Source: Deltaproteobacteria bacterium (lineage in GTDB: Bacteria; Desulfobacterota; BSN033; UBA1163). From it: a stretch of DNA of 14,354 nucleotides. A program made the translations under genes and the position numbers. The stretch covers positions 1-14,354 of the forward strand of contig VGRU01000073.1 of assembly GCA_016875255.1 (NCBI GenBank), read 5' to 3'. This document shows, in pieces, positions 1-6,898 of this stretch. The notes under the pieces were generated by a model that ran no database searches, was not told the origin of the DNA, and saw only the letters and a program-made list of their open reading frames with translations. Position 1 is the first letter of the stretch, and the number at the start of each line of letters is the position of its first letter.

Positions 1-506
1 TTGTTTTTACCGCCTTCGCTAATGAGGAGCCTCCCTGCTTCGGATTTCCCAATATGGGGAGCATGGTTTATGCAAAATCTCTAAAAGAACAGGGGCGTCC
101 GGTTGAGGTGATGGTTTCGCTGGAGATGATCGGATTCTTCCGTCCGGAACGGATCCAAAACTATCCTCTTCCGGGGATGAACCTTTTTTATCCCAGAACA
201 GCGGACTTCGTTGGGGTTGTTGGGAATTTTCGCTCATTAAAATATGTCTCCCTATTCAAAAAGGGGATCAGAAAACACTCGGCCATTGAAGCGAGGTCGT
301 TAATCGCTCCGGAATTTTTCGGAGGCATCAGCCTTTCGGACAATTCTTCCTTCTGGCGTCATGGATATAAAGCCATCATGGTGACCGACACCTCGTTCTT
401 CAGGAATCAGAATTACCACCAGGAGACCGATACGATCGATACCCTCGATTTTGAGAAGATGACAGAAGTGGTGAAGGGATTGCATTGCACTCTGTTGGAG
501 CTATAG
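1..506 (+). CDS. M28-family zinc metallopeptidase, 3' part (5' end outside window)
   Basis: The reading frame is open from base 3, so the window begins inside the gene; 167 C-terminal residues remain. Seen: an A-N-E-E-P-P motif near the start (M28 enzymes have a catalytic Glu followed by a zinc-ligand Glu here), then S-L-E-M-I-G-F, where most M28 enzymes have Asp in L-D-M-x-G and this one has Glu, and a late N-Y-H-Q-E-T-D-T segment supplying the last His ligand. These match the second half of M28 aminopeptidase-like domains, which hydrolyse peptide or amide bonds with one or two zincs. The first His and Asp ligands lie upstream of the window. The substrate cannot be told. An ATG at 54 is inside the conserved core and is not the start. 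The next gene begins 12 bases after the stop, behind a GGAAGGAG-type ribosome-binding site, suggesting co-transcription. Confidence 0.85.
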   Translation, partial: VFTAFANEEPPCFGFPNMGSMVYAKSLKEQGRPVEVMVSLEMIGFFRPERIQNYPLPGMNLFYPRTADFVGVVGNFRSLKYVSLFKKGIRKHSAIEARSLIAPEFFGGISLSDNSSFWRHGYKAIMVTDTSFFRNQNYHQETDTIDTLDFEKMTEVVKGLHCTLLEL

Positions 507-518
507 GAAGGAGAGGAT

Positions 519-788
519 ATGTCAAAGGAGATCAGACTTTCAAAGCCCAACGAGAAAGGATTGGTCTCCATCGAAGAGACCCTCCATCAAAGGCGATCTG
601 TCAGGGATTATAAGAAGAGCTCATTGTGTTTGATGGAGGTAGGCCATGTGGGACAGAATATCTCCCTTCAGGCTGTGGCCTTAAATATGGGTACAGTCAT
701 GATCGGAGCTTTTGATGATCGACAGGTCAAAGAGATCCTCGGAATTGAAGAAGAGCCTCTTTACATCATCCCGGTGGGTAACATTTGA
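519..788 (+). pseudogene. Nitroreductase-family protein with an internal in-frame deletion
   Basis: 89 residues. Residues about 17-34 (I-E-E-T-L-H-Q-R-R-S-V-R-D-Y-K) match the N-terminus of SagB-type/nitroreductase flavoproteins. Residues about 39-89 (M-E-V-G-H-V-G-Q-N, then A-V-A-L-N-M-G-T-V and a closing L-Y-I-I-P-V-G) match their C-terminus. Full-length members are about 180-220 residues and carry a central region with part of the FMN site and dimer interface. That block, roughly 100 residues, is absent between residues 36 and 38, with the frame preserved. Such enzymes reduce nitro compounds, quinones or enones with NAD(P)H through FMN. The start has a strong site (GGAAGGAGAGG), 12 bases after the M28 stop. 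Most likely a decaying gene; a functional mini-protein is less likely. Family assignment is firm, loss of function is inferred. Confidence 0.75.
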
Positions 789-855
789 AAGAGGGGGCTA
801 AAGCAGCCATCGGTTAAAATTTGGTAACAGTTTAGCACTTTGTAAAATACTTCAT

Positions 856-994
856 AAAATCCCTCCCCACCTCCCTTTTCCAAAGGGAGGAGAAATACTT
901 CCCCCTTTGATAATCTTTTTCCCCATAGACAACGGGGCAAAGGGGGATGACAATGGGTTCTCCCCTTTGGAAAAGGGGAGTTAGAGGGGATTTT
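856..994. repeat. 139-bp palindromic element with long imperfect inverted arms
   Basis: The left arm (856-909) and the reverse complement of the right arm (938-994) align over nearly their whole length. Both contain CCCTTTTCCAAAGGG-type cores and end in AAAATCCC. The 28-bp centre is not paired. Each arm also holds its own small hairpin. This fits a REP/MITE-type dispersed element between the nitroreductase remnant and the hydrolase. It could act as a terminator for the upstream pair. Open frames across it are by-products of the repeat. Confidence 0.75.
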
Positions 995-1044
995 GTCAAA
1001 ATTTTTAACTCAATTTGGGTATGATGGAATCCGGAGGAGGAAGC

Positions 1045-1830
1045 ATGCCGAACTATTCGATTCTTGATCACCCCCCCATATTGATGTTTATCTTCTATCC
1101 AAGAAGAGATTTCACCCCCTGCCCGGCAAATGGTTTCGATCTCTTGATACCCGTGGGCCATTCTGTTTCAATTTCGTGCCGGTTTTACGTCGGCAACCCG
1201 CAGTGGCCATCGATTCTTTTGTTCCATGGAAACGGGGAAGTGGTGAGTGATTACGACGAGACAGCCCCCCTCTATCACCAGAGAAAGGCGAACCTGATCG
1301 TTGCCGATTACCGGGGATATGGGGCAAGCAGCGGCATCCCAACCTTAACGGACCTCACGCAGGATGCTCATAAGATTTTCCAGGCCGTAAGAGAGGAGCT
1401 TTCGAAGAGGAATGGCAATCAAGACCTGTGGGTCATGGGAAGATCGCTGGGAAGCATCTCCGCAATCGAGCTTGCCTGTCGATACCAGGACATTCTTCGG
1501 GGCCTCATCATTGAGAGCGGTTTTTCCAGCGTGGTCAGGATCATCCGGCATTTCGGGATACCGGTCCATGGCACGCCGCTGGAAGGAATCGACCGGGAAT
1601 GCGTACAGATGATTGAAAAGATTCGCCTCCCCGCGCTCATCATCCATGGCAAAAACGATACGCTTGTCCCCCTCAAAGAAGCCGAAGACCTGTATCGCCA
1701 TCTTCCAACGGAGAGGAAAGAGCTTCTCATTATTCCAGGGGCAACGCATAATGACATCCTATATGTTGGGTTTAAGAAATATTTTGAAGCCATCGGCCGG
1801 TTTATAGAGGGTTCAGCAGGCGGTGGTTAG
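1045..1830 (+). CDS. Alpha/beta hydrolase (Bem46/ABHD13-like serine hydrolase)
   Basis: 261 residues from the ATG at 1045, chosen because GGAGGAGG lies four bases upstream; the frame opens earlier (TTG at 1015) but without comparable support. Alpha/beta-hydrolase landmarks: oxyanion-loop H-G-N-G-E at 61-65, D-Y-R-G-Y-G-x-S at 88-95, nucleophile elbow G-R-S-L-G with Ser134, acidic residue Asp205 in G-K-N-D-T, and His235 in A-T-H-N-D. The catalytic triad is complete and the length is normal. An N-terminal hydrophobic patch (P-P-I-L-M-F-I-F-Y-P) is typical of Bem46-like members and may contact membrane. Hydrolysis of an ester, thioester or amide is expected; the substrate is unknown. A 139-bp palindrome separates it from the upstream genes, and a MITE-like element follows 21 bases after the stop. 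Confidence 0.88.
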   Translation: MPNYSILDHPPILMFIFYPRRDFTPCPANGFDLLIPVGHSVSISCRFYVGNPQWPSILLFHGNGEVVSDYDETAPLYHQRKANLIVADYRGYGASSGIPTLTDLTQDAHKIFQAVREELSKRNGNQDLWVMGRSLGSISAIELACRYQDILRGLIIESGFSSVVRIIRHFGIPVHGTPLEGIDRECVQMIEKIRLPALIIHGKNDTLVPLKEAEDLYRHLPTERKELLIIPGATHNDILYVGFKKYFEAIGRFIEGSAGGG

Positions 1831-1851
1831 TTTCGATAGAAGTGGCATTAA

Positions 1852-1982
1852 GGGAACCTCTAATAATTCCAAATTCGTCACTACCGTCCCGTAACAAGTG
1901 CGGGATAAACTCCGGCGGGAGACCAGTCATATCAATAAAATCTGGATTCCGGCTTTCGCCGGAATGACATTTTAGAGGTAGC
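1852..1982. mobile_element. MITE-like element, copy 1
   Basis: It begins GGGAACCTCTAA and ends TTAGAGGTAGC, which are terminal inverted repeats with mismatches. It holds the hairpin ATTCCGGC-TTTC-GCCGGAAT (1946-1965) near its right end. The sequence GCATTAA occurs immediately outside both ends (1845-1851 and 1981-1987, overlapping the terminus), consistent with a short target duplication. A related copy in opposite orientation lies at 7428-7536. It has no coding capacity, so any movement would need a transposase supplied in trans. It lies directly upstream of the wrbA ribosome-binding site. Confidence 0.75.
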
Positions 1983-2014
1983 ATTAAAAAATAACAAGGA
2001 AGGAGGTACGAACG

Positions 2015-2626
2015 ATGAAGGTTTTAATTGTTTACTATTCCATGTATGGGCATGTGCATCGTCTCGCAGAGGCTATGGCTGAAGGAGCCAGGGAAGTAAC
2101 AGGAGCGGAAGTTGAACTGCGTCGTGTGCCGGAGACGCTGTCGGAGGAGGTGCTAAAGAAGATGGGGGCGTTCGAAGCTCAGAAGGCCTTTGCTCATATC
2201 CCGGTCTGCAATGTGGATGAACTCGCTTCTGCCGGCGCCATACTTTTCGGAACGCCGACACGGTTCGGGAATATGTGCGGACAGATGCGGCAGTTCCTTG
2301 ACGCAACAGGACAGCTCTGGGCAAAGGGCGCGCTGGTCGGAAAAGTCGGAAGCGTGTTTACGAGTTCTGCCACACAACATGGAGGGCAGGAATCCACCCT
2401 CCTCAGTTTCCACATCACGCTTCTTCATCAGGGGATGATCGTTGTCGGCTTGCCTTATAGCTTTCAGGGCCAGATGCGCATTGATGAAATCACAGGCGGG
2501 TCTCCCTATGGAGCATCAACGATTGCAGGCGGTCAGGGAGAGCGAATGCCGAGCGAAAATGAGTTGGCTGCGGCAAGGTTTCAGGGAAAACATGTCGCAA
2601 CGATAGCCGTTAAATTAGCGAAGTAG
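2015..2626 (+). CDS. wrbA: NAD(P)H:quinone oxidoreductase, type IV (WrbA)
   Basis: 203 residues, the usual WrbA length of about 200. Flavodoxin-like fold: beta-strand M-K-V-L-I-V-Y-Y then the FMN-phosphate loop S-M-Y-G-H-V at 9-14; G-T-P-T-R-F-G-N-M at 79-87; the [10 protein letters not shown] signature at 117-126; and the C-terminal [13 protein letters not shown] segment at 161-173. WrbA is a cytosolic tetrameric FMN enzyme that reduces quinones by two electrons, limiting redox cycling. The start is fixed by AAGGAGG at 2000-2006. It stands alone on its strand: a MITE-like element lies just upstream and a double hairpin downstream, and the next gene is convergent. Any private promoter must lie inside or beyond the element. 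No missing motif was seen. Confidence 0.95.
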   Translation: MKVLIVYYSMYGHVHRLAEAMAEGAREVTGAEVELRRVPETLSEEVLKKMGAFEAQKAFAHIPVCNVDELASAGAILFGTPTRFGNMCGQMRQFLDATGQLWAKGALVGKVGSVFTSSATQHGGQESTLLSFHITLLHQGMIVVGLPYSFQGQMRIDEITGGSPYGASTIAGGQGERMPSENELAAARFQGKHVATIAVKLAK

Positions 2627-2690
2627 GAAAGGATTTAACCCCTCAGTTACAGGGATCACGAAATTCCTGATTAAATTTAGTTACAACCCG

Positions 2691-2747
2691 ATAGGCGGGA
2701 CATTCCTGTCCCGCCTATGTTGGAGGCGGGGTTAGAAAACCCCGCCT
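2691..2747. repeat. Tandem double hairpin between convergent wrbA and SOD
   Basis: Hairpin 1 has a perfect 12-bp stem, ATAGGCGGGACA (2691-2702) with TGTCCCGCCTAT (2707-2718), and loop TTCC. Hairpin 2 has a perfect 10-bp stem, AGGCGGGGTT (2724-2733) with AACCCCGCCT (2738-2747), and loop AGAA. The outer ends also mirror each other, starting GATAGGCGGG and ending CCCGCCTATC. No T-run follows on either strand, so it is a REP-type palindrome that may serve as a transcript end or stabiliser rather than a classical terminator. Confidence 0.75.
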
Positions 2748-2807
2748 ATCGACTCCGACGATCAATGAAATGGAATTCCCCCAATAACCGAGGCATTATG
2801 AAAGGGT

Positions 2808-3518
2808 TTATTTTAACCTTGACTCTGCGGCTTTCCAGTGGACGTTTTTGAAGAAGGCTTCAATGTAATCGGCTCGCTTCAATCCGTAATCGATCATAAA
2901 GGCATGTTCAAAGACATCCAGTATCAGAATGGGTGTGCAGCCCGCAGGGTGGCCGACGTCGTGTTCATTGATCCAGAAGTTGATAAGCTTTCCAGTGAGT
3001 GAATCCTGGTATAGGATGGCCCAGCCGATCCCCCGCATCATCCCTGTGGCCTTAAAATCTTTTTCCCAGGTTTCGTAACTTCCAAAGTCATCGGAGATTT
3101 TTTTGAACAGCTTCCCGGTCCTGTCCGGTCCTCCCTTGCCCCCCAGATTTTCGAAGTAATATTCATGGAGCCTCATGCCGTTGAATTCCCATCCCAATCT
3201 CCTCTTCAATTCAGCGTATTCCGGGGAACTCATCTTTCCATCCTTGAGCATTTGACCGAGCGTGTCCATCAATTTATTGGTGTTTGTGACGTAACCCTGG
3301 TAGAGGGTGAAGTGGTTTTTCAGAAGTGCTTCACTAAACCCCTCCATTCCTAAAAGTGGGCTGTAATCTTTGGCCGTATAGGTCATCTTTTCCTCCTTTC
3401 TGGCCTGCGCGAGAGAAAGGCTGGGTTGCCCTGACAAAAAGGCAATGCCTCCAAGACTTGAGTAAGTTAAAAATTGGCGTCGGCTCAAAACCCATGCGTT
3501 TAGAGATCCCTTTCTCAT
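2808..3518 (-). CDS. sodB: Fe/Mn superoxide dismutase with Tat-type signal peptide
   Basis: 236 residues. Residues 12-30 (L-S-R-R-Q-F-L then a hydrophobic stretch ending at G30) form a twin-arginine leader, so export of the folded metalloenzyme is expected. The catalytic part starts near residue 45. Metal ligands expected in Fe/Mn SODs are present: His69 (K-N-H-F), His118 (L-H-E-Y-Y-F), and Asp201 and His205 (D-V-F-E-H-A-F, with Phe where most have Trp). The enzyme dismutates superoxide to oxygen and peroxide. The first ATG has GGAGAGG upstream. A second ATG at codon 45 has its own strong site and would give a 192-residue cytosolic enzyme, the standard length of unexported SODs. The gene is convergent with wrbA. 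Fe versus Mn preference cannot be decided from sequence. Confidence 0.93.
   Translation of the reverse strand: MRKGSLNAWVLSRRQFLTYSSLGGIAFLSGQPSLSLAQARKEEKMTYTAKDYSPLLGMEGFSEALLKNHFTLYQGYVTNTNKLMDTLGQMLKDGKMSSPEYAELKRRLGWEFNGMRLHEYYFENLGGKGGPDRTGKLFKKISDDFGSYETWEKDFKATGMMRGIGWAILYQDSLTGKLINFWINEHDVGHPAGCTPILILDVFEHAFMIDYGLKRADYIEAFFKNVHWKAAESRLK
3384..3397 (-). promoter_or_regulatory. Internal ribosome-binding site and alternative start within the SOD gene
   Basis: On the minus strand AGGAGG (3392-3397, extended as AAAGGAGG) stands five bases before the in-frame ATG at 3386-3384. It lies exactly at the junction between the Tat leader and the catalytic domain. This is a stronger site than the one at the annotated start. 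Use as a second start is inferred. Confidence 0.5.
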
Positions 3519-3541
3519 CGTCCTCTCCGAATGATTCGGCC

Positions 3542-3703
3542 TTAACCTAAGGCCCAGATCAATCCCACAATAGCGCCCAGCGGGACGCTGACATAGGGGT
3601 TGCAGGTGAGGGCTCAGGAGCTTCCAATGGACCGCGTGAGGTAACTCAGGAGAAAACCGGCCAGCCCACCGATAATCAAGCCTAAAAAAATTCTAAGAAT
3701 CAT
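3542..3703 (-). CDS. Candidate small membrane selenoprotein, DUF6132-like (in-frame UGA read as Sec)
   Basis: Reading from the ATG at 3703 through one in-frame TGA (3616-3614) to TAA gives 53 residues. Residues 2-22 form a hydrophobic helix with G-L-I-I-G-G-L-A-G. Residues 25-36 read S-I-G-S-S-U-A-L-T-C-N-P, and a second hydrophobic, Gly-containing helix follows. This two-helix pattern with a central C-x-[IL]-T-x-N-P-Y resembles DUF6132-type proteins, in which the position of U30 is Cys (from memory, not searched). GAGGAGG lies five bases before the ATG. Coding quality is kept on both sides of the UGA, and a hairpin suited to a bacterial SECIS follows. It lies between SOD and an MFS transporter on the same strand. 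Function unknown; the conserved Cys suggests redox or thiol chemistry at the membrane. The alternative is a nonsense mutation in a Cys-containing gene. Confidence 0.6.
3578..3590 (-). promoter_or_regulatory. SECIS-like hairpin downstream of the in-frame UGA
   Basis: In the mRNA, CAGC pairs with GCUG around the loop GUCCC; alternatively CAGCG pairs with CGCUG around UCC. The loop G is the 28th base after the UGA. Published bacterial SECIS models want a short stem about 16-37 bases after the UGA and a G within the first two loop positions, which this satisfies. The stem is short, so this is support and not proof. Confidence 0.4.
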
Positions 3704-3761
3704 AACTTCCTCCTCTTTAAAAATAGCATTCCATTGCCCTTAAATCAAGGAAAGTTAAAAG

Positions 3762-3833
3762 ATGGGGAGATGGGGAGATCGGATGATGGGGTGAAAAATT
3801 TTTTCTCCCCGCCTCCCCATCTCCTCATCTCCC
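3762..3833. terminator. GA-rich imperfect inverted repeat after the MFS gene
   Basis: Repeated GATGGGGA units on the left mirror CTCCCCATCTCC units on the right, around the centre AAAAATTTTTTC. It starts six bases after the MFS stop on the minus strand and is followed there by TCTTTTAACTTT. It can fold into a long hairpin followed by a modest T-run, consistent with a terminator isolating the MFS transcript from the small gene downstream. It may instead be a dispersed repeat. Confidence 0.5.
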
Positions 3834-3838
3834 TATTT

Positions 3839-5077
3839 TTATTTTTTAGAGAAGGTATAGAAAATCACGCTGGCGGTCATACTGAGGAAACAGATGAGAA
3901 AGGAGAGATGATAAGCCTCTGCCGGGTAGGATGCTCCCGTCCGTGGGAAAGATTCGATCACCTTTCCAAGAAGGGGCATGAAAACCCCTGCTCCAGCCAT
4001 GGTGAAGAAATTGACATAGGTCATCACTGTCCCTGAGATCGCACGGGGAAAGAGATCTTTGGCATGAGCATAGATCAACATCCCAAAGCCATGGAAGAAA
4101 CCGATAAAAAAGAAGATGAGGCCGAATAGGAAAGGATGCTCTATTCTCCATATACCGGTTAGAGGGATGAGGCTGATGCAATAAAGGCTCAATCCTATCA
4201 AAGCAACGCCCTTACGGGATTGAAAGTGGCGATCGGAGAGACGGCCTCCAATGGGGCTTCCCAAAATGACACCCATGGCAAGCAGGATCAGAAGATTTCC
4301 CGCCTGAACAGGAGAAAATCCTTTGATATAGATGAGATAAGGCCCTAACCATAAACCCTGAAGGCTGACAAAGACTCCATACCTGAAAAAGGCCACTGCT
4401 CCGAACTGCCAGAAGGCAAGCGATCCAGTGATGAGTCGAATCGACTGTAAAATTCCCATCTCAGGTTTATCCTGAGAGGGGGAAGATACCCTCCCCTCCT
4501 CAATCTTTTCCCCTTTTAAAATCCAGTAAACCAGGAAACTGAGGAGGATGGTAATCATCCCGGTCATTAAAAAGGTCATCCTCCATCCTATCGTGGAGGT
4601 GAGAAAGGCAAGAGGAGAGGCCGCAAAGATATTCCCTATGGTTCCCACAGCGGAGATCAAACCCACAAGGGTGGCAAATTTTTCCGGTGGGTATCGGAGG
4701 GTAAAGGTTTTAAAAGCGCCCATCAGCATCGGAGCCATTCCAGCCCCGATCATTATTCTTCCGATGAGGACGGAATGAAAAGAGTCCCCGAAGGCGAATA
4801 AAAAGGCACCCATGGCTCCAATGAGACAGGAGACGGACATGATCATTCGTGGACCGATTCGGTCGAGCATCGGGCCCATGGGGATCTGAAGCAGGGTGAA
4901 AACATAGAAGAAGGCCCCTCCGAGAACACCGAGCATTTCTGCATTCAGTCCCAGATCCCGAATGAGATTGGGAGCGATCACCGCATTGGAGACGCGGTAG
5001 AACTGGGAGAGAACAAAAAGACCAGAGAGGATGGAGAAGATGAGTATGAGTCTTGAAGGTTGAGGTGTTCTAACCAT
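3839..5077 (-). CDS. Major facilitator superfamily transporter
   Basis: 412 residues, about twelve hydrophobic segments with a central loop near residues 188-210, as expected for a 12-helix MFS carrier in the inner membrane. The loop 2-3 signature is visible at 68-78 (G-x-x-L-D-R-x-G-P-R-M), and its second-half counterpart at 278-289 (G-R-L-S-D-R-H-F-Q-S-R-K). The N-terminal F-Y-R-V-S-N-A-V-I-A-P-N-L region is of a type common in deltaproteobacterial MFS proteins with unassigned substrates. It would exchange a small solute by proton symport or antiport; the sequence gives no substrate. The first ATG lacks a clear Shine-Dalgarno sequence (GATAGAACCCCA precedes it), so the start is less certain than the frame. 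A GA-rich hairpin follows the stop. Confidence 0.88.
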   Translation of the reverse strand: MVRTPQPSRLILIFSILSGLFVLSQFYRVSNAVIAPNLIRDLGLNAEMLGVLGGAFFYVFTLLQIPMGPMLDRIGPRMIMSVSCLIGAMGAFLFAFGDSFHSVLIGRIMIGAGMAPMLMGAFKTFTLRYPPEKFATLVGLISAVGTIGNIFAASPLAFLTSTIGWRMTFLMTGMITILLSFLVYWILKGEKIEEGRVSSPSQDKPEMGILQSIRLITGSLAFWQFGAVAFFRYGVFVSLQGLWLGPYLIYIKGFSPVQAGNLLILLAMGVILGSPIGGRLSDRHFQSRKGVALIGLSLYCISLIPLTGIWRIEHPFLFGLIFFFIGFFHGFGMLIYAHAKDLFPRAISGTVMTYVNFFTMAGAGVFMPLLGKVIESFPRTGASYPAEAYHLSFLICFLSMTASVIFYTFSKK

Positions 5078-5384
5078 TGGGGTTCTATCTTGAGAAGTTT
5101 GATAAAGGAAATACTCAAAAAATTCTAAAAGGATTTGAGGACTCCGTCAAGTAAGATTTGGGTGTGTTAATGTAAGATTTTTGGCATAAAAAGAGAAGGA
5201 GTGTTATCCTCTTGGGAAGATTTTCGGCACAATACAATCCCAATGAAACAGGAGTCCCAAATCGAAAAGCTTTTCATCTTGTAATGACTATGATATCGTT
5301 GGACACTGATGTAAAATAACTCTTACCAATCATATTGTTTTCATTCCCTCCTTTTACCGGGCAGGGGAACTTTAGGGAGGACCT
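5078..5384. other. Divergent intergenic region, 307 bp
   Basis: AT-rich spacer between the minus-strand MFS gene and the plus-strand DUF362 gene; promoters for both should lie here. TAAGATTT occurs twice (near 5150 and 5173). No convincing sigma-70 or sigma-54 promoter, riboswitch or small gene was recognised. The only clear signal is the ribosome-binding site AGGGAGG just before 5385. Confidence 0.5.
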
Positions 5385-6712
5385 ATGAGCAAAGCAACGG
5401 TTTGGTTTATGGATGCTCGGTCAAGGCGTTTTCTGGAATCCACGGTCATTAAGGGGCGACAAATCCTTGAATATTCCGGATGGCTCGACCATCTCAAACC
5501 GGGAGATATCGTAGCCGTCAAAACTCACATGGGGGAGGCCTACAATGTCGGCTACTTAAGACCAGTCATTGTTCGAACATTTGTGGATGCCCTCAAAGAG
5601 CGGGTTGCAAACCATTTGTTACGGACACGACCACCATGCCCTATCACCCATGGATCAGCAGGGCGTTGGCCGTGGATCATCTCGAAACGGCTAACCGCAA
5701 CGGTTTTAATCAGGCATCCATGGGCTGTCCGATCATCATCGCAGACGGCTGGCTGGGAACAGACGATGTGATCGTTGATCTCAAAGGTCGAGGAAACTAT
5801 TTAAACAAACAGTTTGTCGCCCGAGCCATTGCGGATGCGGATGCCCTCTTTTCTCTCGCCCATTTCAAGGGTCACCCTGCCGGAGGTTATGGGGCAGCGA
5901 TCAAAAACATTGGTGTCGGTTGTGCAAGCAAACGGGGCAAGATGAACCTTCACGGCGCTCTGGCCGGTGATAAACCCGTCATTAATGCCGAGCTTTGCCC
6001 TGGACGAAAGTGTGAATGGTGGGAAACCTGTGAGGAATGTTGCCCGGAAGGTTCGATCAAGGTGACGGAGAAAGGGTTAGAGGTTGACCTCGAATCATGT
6101 GTCTATTGCTTTGCCTGCGCTAACTTATGTGTGAATATGGCCGGGATCAAGGCCATTCAGCGGTTCGATCACCTGCCCGCGCTGGGGAGGCGTATTGCCG
6201 ATTCAGCGCTTGCTACCATGATGACCAAGGAATCCGACAAAGTGTTCTTCATCAACTATGCTCTGGATATCACTCCTGCCTGTGACTGTTACGGATGGAC
6301 GGATACGCCTTTTGTGAACAGCATAGGAGTTTTGGCCTCTTACGATCCGGTCGCTGTGGACAAGGCATGTATCGATCTGATGAACCAAGCTCCCGGACTG
6401 ATCAATTCCGAAGCCGAAGAATTTAATGCCCTTGCCCCAGGGTCGAAAAAGTTAAATCTCATCAAGGGAAAAGATATTGAGGTTCAGGTCTATGGCGGGG
6501 TAGAGAATGGTTTGGGCGTAGCCGACTACGTGATTAAGGAAGTTCCTCTTGACCGAAGTCAAGAGGCCATCGCACGTCTCTATCCGGAGAAGGTAAGGGC
6601 GAAAAAACTCAAGCCGATGTATGAAAAGAATCATCCCCTGTCTAATCTGGACACCGTTTCCTTCGGCCGGCTTACTGAAGGAGTGGCCAATCCAAAGCAT
6701 CCCAAAAAGTGA
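5385..6712 (+). CDS. DUF362 / COG2768 Fe-S cluster protein, interrupted by a one-base frameshift
   Basis: The frame opened at the ATG at 5385 (AGGGAGG upstream) loses family similarity at codon 73. Similarity resumes at once in the -1 frame. Adding one G to the GGG at 5602-5604 restores E-R-G-C-K-P-F-V-T-D and gives a 442-residue protein. In corrected numbering, DUF362 core motifs include H-M-G-E at 48-51 and F-K-G-H-P-A-G-G-Y-G-A-A-I-K-N near 161-174. Two cysteine groups follow: residues 205, 210, 216, 219 and 220, and C-x2-C-x2-C-x3-C at 239-249, a classic [4Fe-4S] pattern. DUF362 proteins are ferredoxin-like and of unknown reaction. The deletion is in a short G run, so it is either a sequencing error or a recent inactivation. 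The rest of the frame is undamaged, favouring error or a very young mutation. Confidence 0.85.
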
Positions 6713-6736
6713 CGGAAATATGAAGGCCGGCCAATC

Positions 6737-6898
6737 ATGGGCTTTGCTTCGGAAGGAGTCCGGCTGGGATCGGCAATAACCATCCTGATCGCCGTCAGCC
6801 TCGGGTTCACCGAGGCGCTTTTAGCCAGTGCGGGTTGTTATCTCATCGTATTTTCAATATTTCTAAAAAAGGGGTTAAAAGATGATCGTAGAATTTAA
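6737..6898 (+). CDS. Small membrane ORF, possibly the C-terminal remnant of a larger transporter-like gene
   Basis: 53 residues from the ATG at 6737, in the same frame as the DUF362 gene that ends 24 bases earlier. It reads M-G-F-A-S-E-G-V-R-L-G-S-A, then two hydrophobic stretches and a basic tail (K-K-G-L-K-D-D-R-R-I). This looks like the last helices of an integral membrane protein and not a self-standing family I recognise. GAAGGCCGG is a weak upstream site. The end overlaps the first 17 bases of the carbonic anhydrase gene, so translation could be coupled. A genuine small protein and a decayed gene end are both possible. Confidence 0.35.
   Translation: MGFASEGVRLGSAITILIAVSLGFTEALLASAGCYLIVFSIFLKKGLKDDRRI

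Noticed and set aside
832..1161. 109-codon minus-strand frame across the 856-994 palindrome
   Set aside because: It arises from the repeat arms and the antisense of the hydrolase start; no ribosome-binding site and no family resemblance.
1345..1793. Several antisense frames over the hydrolase, and similar ones over wrbA and the ATPase
   Set aside because: They mirror strongly coding sequence on the other strand and carry no independent signals.
5150..5185. TTGGCAT near 5169 as part of a sigma-54 promoter
   Set aside because: No TTGC element at the required distance follows.
5602..5604. Programmed -1 frameshift in the DUF362 gene
   Set aside because: No slippery heptamer or following stem or pseudoknot is apparent; a missing G in a short run is simpler.
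6710..6712. UGA after the DUF362 gene as a second Sec codon
   Set aside because: The upstream protein already ends at a normal family length, no Cys is expected here, and no SECIS-like hairpin was noted.
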